NCBI GenBank assembly: GCA_029959615.1
Contig: JASCOD010000001.1
Location: forward strand, 186,001 to 250,000
Source: Flavobacteriaceae bacterium PS02338
GTDB taxonomy: Bacteria > Bacteroidota > Bacteroidia > Sphingobacteriales > Sphingobacteriaceae
Length of the DNA stretch: 64,000 bases
Direction: 5' to 3'
Below are positions 27,990-35,562 of the stretch, piece after piece. The notes beneath the pieces were generated by a model, which was given only the letters and a program-made list of their open reading frames with translations, searched no databases and had not been told where the DNA came from. Within the stretch, counting starts at the first letter, position 1; each line of letters opens with the position of its first letter. Made by a program: the position numbers and the translations under genes.

Positions 27990-29564
27990 ATGAAAACTTT
28001 ACTTAGCTCCCTTATGGTTTTGATGCTCTTTTTCGGCTATCAAAACACACCAACCCGTCAAATTTCGGGAATTATTAGCAGTACTGCAGACGGTTTGGCT
28101 CTATCTGGTGTAAATATCCAAAGCTTTCCCAGTAAAATTCGTACAATATCAAAAGTGGATGGTAAGTACAGCTTAAAAATTCCAAATACAGATACGTACC
28201 TGATGGTAAATTATCTCGGATTTCAAAGCAAAAAAATCTCGATTGGAAAGTCCAACCTCATCAACATCAGCCTGGAAGAAGATGTAAAAGCGCTAAGCGA
28301 AATTGCAGTGGTAGGCTATGGTACAGTACACAAAAAATCGGACATAACTGCGTCTTCATCATTTATAACTACATCGGAACCTCTGAGCGGAAAAGTTGCA
28401 GGCGTATCAGTTTCCAGAGGCAAGGGTAAGATTACTTCAAGTGCTGATGAAAAAATAATTGTAGGTAGATATGATAGAGAAGATTTACCTCAATCTAATC
28501 AGCTTACGGCAGGAGAATGGAACGATTTGGAAAATTGGCCCTTTTGGAAAAACTTAATGAACAATCAGGAGTGGTCTAACCAGCAACAAAGTTGGGGTTT
28601 CAATACTTCTAAAAGATTTAAGATTACATTGAGAGATAAAAATAATGCTCCACTTCCCAATTATCAAGTTTCTGTTTTTAGTGCTGGAAAAACTTTATGG
28701 AAGGCACAGAGCAATTACGCGGGAATTGCCGAACTCTGGACGGAGTTATTTCAGTCGAATGACTACGGAGTGAAAATTGTAGTATCATCTCCAGAAGGAG
28801 AACCTTTATACACCAAAACTTTTGATCAACAACCACGACAGTTAAACGTAAAACTAAACGTTGAAGCCAAAAAAGTTAAAAACTTGGATGTAATGTTCAT
28901 GGTTGATGCAACTGGCTCGATGGGTGATGAAATCAATTACCTAAAAGCGGAGCTTGATGATATTGTAGGAAGGTTTAGCCGAGAAGACGGATTGAACACC
29001 CGCACTGCAATGGTATTTTACAGAGACCATGGTGATGAATATGTAATAAGAGATTTTGGTTTTGAGTCTGACCTAAAAAACGTGAAAGCCAACCTATTAA
29101 AACAAGGTGCCAGCGGTGGTGGCGACTTTGAAGAGGCCGTTGACGAAGCGATGGAAAACGCCATATTCCAACAACAATGGACAAGCGAATCTGAAGCTAC
29201 AAAATTAATGTTTATGATACTAGATGCCCCACCCCATCATCAATCGGCTAAAGTTAGACGAATACAACGCTCAGTAAAGGAGGCAGCTGCAAAAGGTATC
29301 ATTTTAATTCCTGTAGTAGCAAGCGGCATAGACAAACCCACCGAGTTTTTAATGCGCTTTATGGCATTAAGTACAAATGGCACCTATGTTTTTATTACCG
29401 ATCACAGTGGAATTGGCAACTCACATCTGGAACCGACCGTAGGTCAGTACAAAGTGGAAAAATTAAATCAGTTGTTATATCGTTTAACTAGAAAATATGC
29501 TGGCTTAGATGCAAACATGGCGAAAGATTTACGTAATTTTGCTAATAACGGCAGAGAGGATTAA
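27990..29564 (+). CDS. exported VWA-domain protein with a SusC-like N-terminal module
   Basis: 524 aa. Signal-like hydrophobic N-terminus (LLSSLMVLMLFFGYQN). Residues about 24-95 form a carboxypeptidase-regulatory-like domain (ISGIISSTADGLALSGVNIQ). It is followed by ALSEIAVVGYGTVHKKSDIT, which is the pattern found at the TonB box/plug junction of SusC-type receptors, and by a short EPLSGKVAGVSV stretch, but no barrel follows. A second beta domain (about 210-290) precedes a VWA domain with a MIDAS motif (VDATGSMGDE, near residue 307) and a further FMILDAPPHHQSAK segment. It is divergent from the ECF sigma operon. It probably binds a ligand or partner at the surface. No enzyme activity is visible. 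Confidence 0.8.
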   Translation: MKTLLSSLMVLMLFFGYQNTPTRQISGIISSTADGLALSGVNIQSFPSKIRTISKVDGKYSLKIPNTDTYLMVNYLGFQSKKISIGKSNLINISLEEDVKALSEIAVVGYGTVHKKSDITASSSFITTSEPLSGKVAGVSVSRGKGKITSSADEKIIVGRYDREDLPQSNQLTAGEWNDLENWPFWKNLMNNQEWSNQQQSWGFNTSKRFKITLRDKNNAPLPNYQVSVFSAGKTLWKAQSNYAGIAELWTELFQSNDYGVKIVVSSPEGEPLYTKTFDQQPRQLNVKLNVEAKKVKNLDVMFMVDATGSMGDEINYLKAELDDIVGRFSREDGLNTRTAMVFYRDHGDEYVIRDFGFESDLKNVKANLLKQGASGGGDFEEAVDEAMENAIFQQQWTSESEATKLMFMILDAPPHHQSAKVRRIQRSVKEAAAKGIILIPVVASGIDKPTEFLMRFMALSTNGTYVFITDHSGIGNSHLEPTVGQYKVEKLNQLLYRLTRKYAGLDANMAKDLRNFANNGRED

Positions 29565-29593
29565 TCTCTATCATAGCTTAATTACCATACTTG

Positions 29594-30334
29594 ATGAAAA
29601 AAACAGGATTATTCTTATTAACCGCATCGGCTTTATGTTTTAGTGGTTGCGATGCACAAAGCCAAAGTAAGCTTGGCAATATTTTAGGCCAAGTTGCTAC
29701 TGGAGCTACGGGAACACCTACAAGTTTAGAAATTGGCAATGCCCTAAAGCAGGCCCTGGAAATTGGGACTTCTGCGGGCGCAGATAGGCTTTCGGTAAAA
29801 GACGGTTTTTTTGGGAACATGGCAATTAAGATTTTATTCCCAACGGAAGCTCAAAAAGTAGAGAAAACTTTACGTAGTGTAGGTTTAAATTCGTTGGCCG
29901 ATAATGTGATCTTAAGCTTAAACCGTGCCGCCGAGGATGCAGCTAAAGAAGCCAAGCCAATTTTCGTAAATGCGATTAAACAGATGACCATTACCGATGC
30001 CACCAATATCCTTTTAGGAAATAAAGATGCAGCTACATCTTATTTTAAAAGGGTAACTACTGCACAGCTAATGGAAAAATTCTCACCAGTAATTACTGCT
30101 AGCTTAAGTAAAGTAGGCGCTACTAAATACTGGACTGACGCTGCTGCAGCCTATAACAAAATCCCTTTAGTGAAACCAGTAAATACAAATTTAACCCAAT
30201 ATGTTGCAGAAAAAGCAATTGAAGGAATGTTTGTACAGGTAGCACAGGAAGAATTGAAAATCAGAGACAATATTGGTGCTCGTTCTTCTAGTCTGTTACA
30301 AAAAGTATTTGGTTACGCAGACACGAAGAAGTAA
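29594..30334 (+). CDS. DUF4197 domain lipoprotein
   Basis: About 246 aa from ATG 29594 (a TTG directly precedes it in frame). Signal peptide with lipobox (CFSGCDAQSQ). The mature part has the DUF4197 blocks: IGNALKQALEIGTSAGADRL, FFGNMAIKILFP, LNRAAEDAAKEAKPIF and KDAATSYFKRVTTAQL. The family has no known function and is exported. It follows the VWA gene by 29 bases and may be in the same unit. A terminator lies at 30511. Confidence 0.86.
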   Translation: MKKTGLFLLTASALCFSGCDAQSQSKLGNILGQVATGATGTPTSLEIGNALKQALEIGTSAGADRLSVKDGFFGNMAIKILFPTEAQKVEKTLRSVGLNSLADNVILSLNRAAEDAAKEAKPIFVNAIKQMTITDATNILLGNKDAATSYFKRVTTAQLMEKFSPVITASLSKVGATKYWTDAAAAYNKIPLVKPVNTNLTQYVAEKAIEGMFVQVAQEELKIRDNIGARSSSLLQKVFGYADTKK

Positions 30335-30420
30335 TCCACAAATTTGTTGATTTGTTAATAAAAATTTAAAAGAACCAAACCAATTTTTTGCTAGCTTGTT
30401 ATACGAAAACAAAGGGTGCT

Positions 30421-30537
30421 CAAAGAGTATCTAAAAAAACGATAAAAAGTCCTGTGAGTGGGCTATCCACGTAGGGCAGGCACAGCATAAATAGGTTAAA
30501 ATTCTATCAAAAAGCATCCAAATTTTGGGTGCTTTTT
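30421..30537 (+). ncRNA. candidate structured RNA or 3' UTR ahead of a terminator
   Basis: After the DUF4197 stop a GTGG-GCTAT-CCAC hairpin (30458-30470) is nested in a CCTG/CAGG pair (30451-30454 and 30477-30480), 30 bases before a terminator. No known RNA family is recognised: SRP RNA, 6S and tmRNA cores were looked for by eye and not found. It may simply be the 3' UTR of the lipoprotein gene. Confidence 0.25.
30511..30537 (+). terminator. terminator after the DUF4197 gene
   Basis: Stem AAGCATCC / GGGTGCTT with one G-T pair and an AAATTTT loop, followed by T-rich sequence. Confidence 0.65.
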
Positions 30538-30599
30538 CTTTATCGCATATTTCATCATTCGAGAAGTCGCTTGGTTCTACTATGATAAGATAGTCCCGC

Positions 30600-30705
30600 T
30601 TTACACTTTGTCTTTTTTATTTTGGGTGTCATACTTAGATTATCGAAGCATTTGTAAGCTAAAGGATAGCTCCTTAACAAGCTCGGGATGACAGGGATGA
30701 GCAAA
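30600..30705. repeat. intergenic repeat-like tract
   Basis: Contains phrases such as GTCATACTTAGATTATCGAAG, AACAAGCTCGGGATGACAGG that resemble the dispersed intergenic elements elsewhere in this window (compare 51500-51602). No gene is supported in 30541-30777. Confidence 0.4.
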
Positions 30706-30777
30706 AAGATTGTAGGGAAAGTGAGACTATCGGAACCTATTGCTACTAAAATTGCGCTCCTTAAAAATAAGAGGATA

Positions 30778-30811
30778 TAAAAAAAGGATACCCAAAATCG
30801 AGTATCCTTTA
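30778..30811 (-). terminator. terminator of the HtrA protease gene
   Basis: On the minus strand, AGGATAC / GTATCCT with an 8-9 base loop followed by T6. It lies 20 bases after the stop codon. Confidence 0.8.
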
Positions 30812-30830
30812 AATTATTGTGTGTATTTAA

Positions 30831-32387
30831 TTAGTTCCCGTTGAAAGAGAAAGTGAACGAACCTTCATCACTAACACCTGCAATAGTCGTTCTTCCATCC
30901 CTAGAGGTTGGTAAAGCTTTCTCGATATCTGCAGCGCTGTTTACATCAACACCATTTACCTTCGTAATGATCAGACCTTTTTTAACACCCCAGTAATCAA
31001 ACAATTGACCAGAAACAACATCGGTTACTACTACACCGTTTTTAACGCCATATTTAGTTTTCTGAGCGGCAGTTGCTGGAGCAAAACTTGCGCCTAGCTT
31101 ACCGATACTAACACCTGTAGATTTGTTATTATCTGCTTTTGCAATGGCCACAGAGCTTTCACCTTTTAACGTAACATTGATATTTTTCGTAGAACCATCT
31201 GCTTTCAGTACAGTTAAGGCAACTTTATCACCTGGGCTCATACGGCCAATACGCTCTTGCAAGTCTGGAGAATCATAAATCGCAATACCTTCTACTTTCT
31301 TAATGATATCACCTTGTTTGATACCAGCAGCAGCAGCAGCTCCATTTGGAGAAACATCACTCACATACAAACCTGTGTTCTCTTTAATTTTAAGCTCATC
31401 AGCAACATCCGCATCTAAAGCTACAAAGTTAACTCCAATGTATCCACGCTTAACTGAACCGTACTTCTTAAAGTCTTCTAGAATCTTCTTAGCCAAGTTT
31501 ACAGGAATAGCAAAACCATAACCTTCGTTTCTACCACTCTGAGAAGCAATAGCCGCATTGATACCTACCAGCTCACCATTTGCATTTACTAATGCACCAC
31601 CGCTGTTTCCAGGGTTAATAGCTGCATCTGTTTGGATAAATGCCTCGATAGAACTATTAGTTCTGCTTGGTTTTTTTCCAGTCCTTCTATATTCGTCATA
31701 TTCTTCTTCGGTCATCGTTCCACTTTCACGGTTTAAAATCCCGATGTTACGAGCCTTAGCACTTACAATACCTGCCGTTACGGTGGTTTGCAGATCTAGA
31801 GGGAAACCTACAGCTAATACCCATTCGCCCACCTGTACGTTATCTGAATTGCCCATTTTTACATAAGGCAAATCACTTGCATCCACTTTAATTAAAGCTA
31901 AATCCGTATTAGAGTCTTTTCCTATAACTCTGGCAGTTACTTTACGTCTGTTAGACAAGATCACTTCAATTTTATCTGCCTTATCTACTACGTGGTTGTT
32001 GGTTACGATATAACCATCTGGTGTTAAAATTACTCCAGAACCCGAAGCTGCTTGTGGTTGACGTGGAACGCGTTGCATACCTCCACCGAAACCGAAAAAC
32101 TGTTCAAACATGTCTTCCATTCCTCCACCTCTACTGTTTCCAGATTTTGCCTCATAAGTAGTTTTGATATGCACAACCGCTGGAGAAACTGCCGATGCAG
32201 CCTGGACAAAATCAGGAGCTCCAGCAGAAGACACACCAGCGACATTGCTGGCAAACATCGTCTTTTGTCTATCTGCAAGTGTAAAATTATCACTTGGGCG
32301 CTCTAATAATTTATAGGCGCCAATTGCGGCTGCACCACCTATAAAAGAGGCAGCCAAAGCAATTAATCCTATTTTTTTCATTGTCAT
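30831..32387 (-). CDS. HtrA/Deg-family periplasmic serine protease
   Basis: 518 aa. Deg/Do-type protease for envelope protein quality control. A membrane anchor or signal is seen at residues 3-25 (KKIGLIALAASFIGGAAAIGA). The trypsin-like domain has the triad His in TNNHVVDKAD, Asp in SNTDLALIKVD and Ser in NPGNSGGALVN. A glycine/arginine/methionine-rich loop (about 75-112) follows the first strand. Two PDZ domains follow (ADELKIKENTGLYVSDVSP and a second shorter one near the C-terminus). A second ATG lies two codons downstream of the first (32381). The gene is monocistronic with its own terminator. Confidence 0.93.
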   Translation of the reverse strand: MTMKKIGLIALAASFIGGAAAIGAYKLLERPSDNFTLADRQKTMFASNVAGVSSAGAPDFVQAASAVSPAVVHIKTTYEAKSGNSRGGGMEDMFEQFFGFGGGMQRVPRQPQAASGSGVILTPDGYIVTNNHVVDKADKIEVILSNRRKVTARVIGKDSNTDLALIKVDASDLPYVKMGNSDNVQVGEWVLAVGFPLDLQTTVTAGIVSAKARNIGILNRESGTMTEEEYDEYRRTGKKPSRTNSSIEAFIQTDAAINPGNSGGALVNANGELVGINAAIASQSGRNEGYGFAIPVNLAKKILEDFKKYGSVKRGYIGVNFVALDADVADELKIKENTGLYVSDVSPNGAAAAAGIKQGDIIKKVEGIAIYDSPDLQERIGRMSPGDKVALTVLKADGSTKNINVTLKGESSVAIAKADNNKSTGVSIGKLGASFAPATAAQKTKYGVKNGVVVTDVVSGQLFDYWGVKKGLIITKVNGVDVNSAADIEKALPTSRDGRTTIAGVSDEGSFTFSFNGN

Positions 32388-32686
32388 ATTTATTATTAAG
32401 ATTGTGTTTTTTATTTATTTGCATTAATGAGCTCGTAAACTCAGTTTGTTTTTTAAAGGAAAAAAGCTGTCATGTATTTAAAATTCCCGACGGTTTAATT
32501 TCCATTGTATGTTATGTTTTTATAAATGAAATACTTTTTACTCTTCGATTATTCAAATTTAATACCATATGAACGATATTTGTATCAGAATAACGTCTAA
32601 ATGCATGTTAAAAAATGTTAAAAGCCATCGTAACAGCTTATTGACTTTTTTAGACCATATTTGTTACGTTTTAGCTTAAGCAAGAT

Positions 32687-33472
32687 ATGAACATTAAATT
32701 TTATAAATACCAAGGTGCAGGTAACGATTTTATATTAATTGATCACCGAGAAGCTCCTTTAAAAAACATTGATAATAAAGTAGTAGCGCAGCTTTGTGAC
32801 CGTAGATTTGGTATTGGTGCCGATGGTTTAATGTTCTTGCTCAACACTGATGGTTACGATTTTGAAATGGTTTACCACAATGCCGATGGCAACCTAGGTA
32901 GCATGTGCGGCAACGGTGGCAGATGTATTGTAGCCTTTGCAAAGCACTTAGGAATTTTTGACACTGAGACTAATTTTTTGGCAGTAGATGGACCTCATTA
33001 TGCCAAAATTTCAGCAGAAGGCAATTGGGTGGAATTACAAATGATCGATGTAGAAACCGTTAATAATGACGATGAAGCTTTTGTGTTAAACACGGGATCG
33101 CCTCACTACGTTAAAGAAGTTACTGGTCTGGAAACCCTAGATGTTTACACAGAAGGTTACAATATACGCAATAACGAAACTTACAAAACCAACGGAATTA
33201 ACGTAAACTTCGTTGAGAAAAAGCCTGATCATTTTTTTGTGAGGACTTTTGAACGTGGCGTTGAGGATGAAACCTATGCTTGTGGCACTGGTGTAACTGC
33301 AGTAGCCATGGCCATGGCAAAAAAGCAAAATCAGATTGGGCAAGTGGTAACACCCATAGTTGTATTAGGCGGCAATTTGGAAATCAACTTTAGCTACGAT
33401 GGGCAAAAATTCACTGATGTGTTTTTATGTGGACCAGCGGAGAAGGTTTTTGAAGGCGAGATAAACCTATAA
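32687..33472 (+). CDS. dapF: diaminopimelate epimerase
   Basis: 261 aa. Isomerises LL- to meso-diaminopimelate for lysine and peptidoglycan synthesis; cofactor-free, with two catalytic cysteines. Visible: KYQGAGNDFILID at the N-terminus, the first cysteine in MCGNGGRCIVAFA, the ERGVEDETYACGTGVTAVA motif with the second cysteine, and GGNLEINF near the end. The start is at the expected position before the first strand. It is followed by the TetR/efflux locus, transcribed the same way from its own promoter. Confidence 0.96.
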   Translation: MNIKFYKYQGAGNDFILIDHREAPLKNIDNKVVAQLCDRRFGIGADGLMFLLNTDGYDFEMVYHNADGNLGSMCGNGGRCIVAFAKHLGIFDTETNFLAVDGPHYAKISAEGNWVELQMIDVETVNNDDEAFVLNTGSPHYVKEVTGLETLDVYTEGYNIRNNETYKTNGINVNFVEKKPDHFFVRTFERGVEDETYACGTGVTAVAMAMAKKQNQIGQVVTPIVVLGGNLEINFSYDGQKFTDVFLCGPAEKVFEGEINL

Positions 33473-33535
33473 ATCTTAGAGACTTCTGTCTTTGTAACAA
33501 AATTCAATCAAATGATTAAATGAGATTTCTCTGAC

Positions 33536-33564
33536 TTTGTAAATCAAACTTGAAACTACTTTTG
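33536..33564 (+). promoter_or_regulatory. promoter of the TetR/RND efflux locus
   Basis: TTTG at 33536-33539, a 17-base spacer, and TACTTTTG at 33557-33564. This is a good -33/-7 pair, and the start of transcription would fall inside the palindrome at 33568-33585. Confidence 0.6.
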
Positions 33565-33567
33565 TTG

Positions 33568-33585
33568 TTTAACAAAATTGTTAAA
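33568..33585. promoter_or_regulatory. candidate TetR operator
   Basis: TTTAACAA-AA-TTGTTAAA is a perfect 8-bp inverted repeat with a 2-base spacer, directly downstream of the -7 element and 18 bases before the TetR start. The placement fits autorepression by steric block. Confidence 0.6.
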
Positions 33586-33603
33586 CATTAAAGTTAATTA
33601 GGT

Positions 33604-34176
33604 TTGAATAAAGAAGAACTCATTAAACAAACTGCAAAAGAGCTATTCTTTAGCAAAGGTTATCTGCACGCTACAACCCAAGAAATTGCGGATGCGGCTG
33701 GCGTTAACCGTTCGCTCATTAACTACTATTTCCGTTCTAGAGATTTACTTTTCCAAACCGTATATCGTGAAGCTGTTGATAGTTTGAAATCTCAGTTAGA
33801 CAAAGTATTATATGATAAAATCCCCTTTCAGGAGAAAATGAGCCTTTTCATTGATGTATACATGAAAGAGCTATTGAAGTATCCTTATCGAGAGTCATTT
33901 TTAATTACGGAAATCTGTAGTAAAAATTTCGCATTAAAAGAAAAAAAGAAAAGTGCTGCATTAGTTCATTTCCTGAAAGAAGTTGGTGAAGAGATGGAGA
34001 AAGGTACCATCAAAAAAGGCGATCCTATTCAATTTATGTTTAACCTTTTTGCTTTAATGGCTTTCCCCGTAATTATGACGCCTTTGTATCAGAAACTTTT
34101 AGATATCTCAAAAGAAAAATACAGCACACTTATTTCTGAAAGAAAGCAAATTATTTTAGATCAAATTTTTAACTAG
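33604..34176 (+). CDS. TetR-family transcriptional regulator
   Basis: 190 aa from a TTG start. The N-terminal DNA-binding domain is canonical: LIKQTAKELFFSKGYLHATT then QEIADAAGVNRSLINYYF, with RSRDLLFQTVYREA after it. The C-terminal ligand-binding part is helical and unassigned. No in-frame ATG precedes the domain, so the TTG is accepted. It stands at the head of the RND efflux genes, as is usual for their repressors, and a palindrome lies between its promoter and start. Confidence 0.92.
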   Translation: MNKEELIKQTAKELFFSKGYLHATTQEIADAAGVNRSLINYYFRSRDLLFQTVYREAVDSLKSQLDKVLYDKIPFQEKMSLFIDVYMKELLKYPYRESFLITEICSKNFALKEKKKSAALVHFLKEVGEEMEKGTIKKGDPIQFMFNLFALMAFPVIMTPLYQKLLDISKEKYSTLISERKQIILDQIFN

Positions 34177-34203
34177 AACCTTCAAAATCAACATATATAC
34201 ACA

Positions 34204-34293
34204 ATGAACCCATCAAGAGTTACCTTCATTAAAGATAAAATACAAACTCTTGATAGCTTCATTACCATTAAACACAAATGCATACTTCAATGA
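34204..34293 (+). CDS. 29-codon leader ORF overlapping the efflux adaptor start
   Basis: ATG at 34204 opens a 29-codon frame (MNPSRVTFIKDKIQTLDSF and on) whose TGA at 34291-34293 overlaps the adaptor ATG at 34290 as ATGA. Such overlap allows translational coupling. The peptide resembles nothing I know, and chance is possible. Confidence 0.35.
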   Translation: MNPSRVTFIKDKIQTLDSFITIKHKCILQ

Positions 34294-35474
34294 AACAATC
34301 ATCACTTTTATTATCGCTAACGGGTTTAGCAGCCTTGTTTATGGCATCATGTAGTTCTGGTGGCAAAGACCCAAAAGCAGGTGGACCTCCTGCTGGCCCC
34401 CAAAATTACCCAGTGGTACAAATTAACGAATTCAACACTACGTTAGAAAGCGACTATCCAGCAATGCTAGAAGGTCAGCAAAACGTAGACATCAGACCAA
34501 AAATTGATGGTTTTATTGAGAAAATCTACGTAGATGAGGGTGCTACAGTAAAGCAGGGCCAACCTCTATTTGCTATTAACGCACCTCAATATGAGCAAGC
34601 AGTAAGAACTGCAGAAGCAGCCATTAGAAGTGCAGAAGCTGAAGTAAATGCAGCTCAATTACAATACAACAAAACTAAACCTTTGGTAGAAAAGGACATC
34701 ATCAGCAAGTTCGATTTAGAAAATGCAGCTTTGACACTTACTTCTAAAAAAGCAAACTTAGCGCAAGCCAAAGCAGCTTTAGTGAACGCAAAAGTGAACT
34801 TAGGCTACACCGTGGTCAACTCGCCTGTAAATGGTGTAATTGGTACTATTCCTTATAAAGTTGGTGCATTGGTAAGCAGCACTAGTCAGCAACCTTTAAC
34901 TACCGTTTCTAGCATTAGTAAGGTTTATGCTTACTTCTCGTTAAACGAAAAGCAGCTATTACAGATTGCCAGAAATACGAAAGGCCGTACCTTGGAAGAT
35001 AAAATCAAGCAAATCCCTAACGTGACTTTAGTTTTAGCAGATGGTTCTATCTATTCAGAAAAAGGTAAAATTGAAACCATCAGCGGACAAATCAATGCAC
35101 AAACAGGAGCTTCGAGTTTAAGAGCTACGTTTCCAAATCCAAATGGTTTGTTACGTTCTGGTTCTAGTGCTTCTATCCGCATTCCACAATTGGTAGAGAA
35201 CGCCTTATTAGTTCCTCAAAAATCTACTACAGATATCCAAGGAAAGAAATTTGTTTACTTGGTTAACGATACTGCTGGCGTAAAACCTACCAACGTAGAA
35301 ATTATGGAATTAACCAAAGGAAACTACTTTGTGGTAACTAAAGGCTTAAAAAACGGCGATAAAATTGTGTTAGAAGGTTTTGCTTCTTTAAAAGATGGAG
35401 ACAAGATAAAGCCACAAATTAAACCTGCCGATTCTGTATTTGCAGAAGCTAAAAATAAAACCCCAAACCCCTAA
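34290..35474 (+). CDS. RND efflux periplasmic adaptor (membrane fusion) lipoprotein
   Basis: 394 aa from ATG 34290; an in-frame ATG at 34278 is possible, but the signal peptide starts at MKQSSLLLSLTG. Lipobox FMASCSSGG. Domain order is as in AcrA: barrel-sandwich half (VDIRPKIDGFIEKIYVDEGA), a helical hairpin (about 95-160, rich in AEAAIRSAEAEVNAAQL), the second lipoyl half (VVNSPVNGVIG), then beta-barrel and membrane-proximal domains. It links the inner-membrane pump and the outer-membrane channel encoded downstream. A Lys/Pro-rich tail closes the protein. Confidence 0.93.
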   Translation: MKQSSLLLSLTGLAALFMASCSSGGKDPKAGGPPAGPQNYPVVQINEFNTTLESDYPAMLEGQQNVDIRPKIDGFIEKIYVDEGATVKQGQPLFAINAPQYEQAVRTAEAAIRSAEAEVNAAQLQYNKTKPLVEKDIISKFDLENAALTLTSKKANLAQAKAALVNAKVNLGYTVVNSPVNGVIGTIPYKVGALVSSTSQQPLTTVSSISKVYAYFSLNEKQLLQIARNTKGRTLEDKIKQIPNVTLVLADGSIYSEKGKIETISGQINAQTGASSLRATFPNPNGLLRSGSSASIRIPQLVENALLVPQKSTTDIQGKKFVYLVNDTAGVKPTNVEIMELTKGNYFVVTKGLKNGDKIVLEGFASLKDGDKIKPQIKPADSVFAEAKNKTPNP

Positions 35475-35533
35475 AGGGGATTAAAAAAGACTAAGCGTTA
35501 ATCAGCCTCATTCCCCCTTTAGGGGCAAGGGGG
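35461..35533. repeat. CCCCTAAAGGGG-type palindromic element
   Basis: CCCCTAAAGGGG on the left and CCCCCTTTAGGGG on the right form nested inverted repeats in the gap between adaptor and pump genes. The left arm begins inside the last codons of the adaptor gene. A typical dispersed intergenic element of the phylum; it could tune expression between the two genes. Confidence 0.6.
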
Positions 35534-35562
35534 TAAAATCTTAAAATCGTAATTCGATTCTT

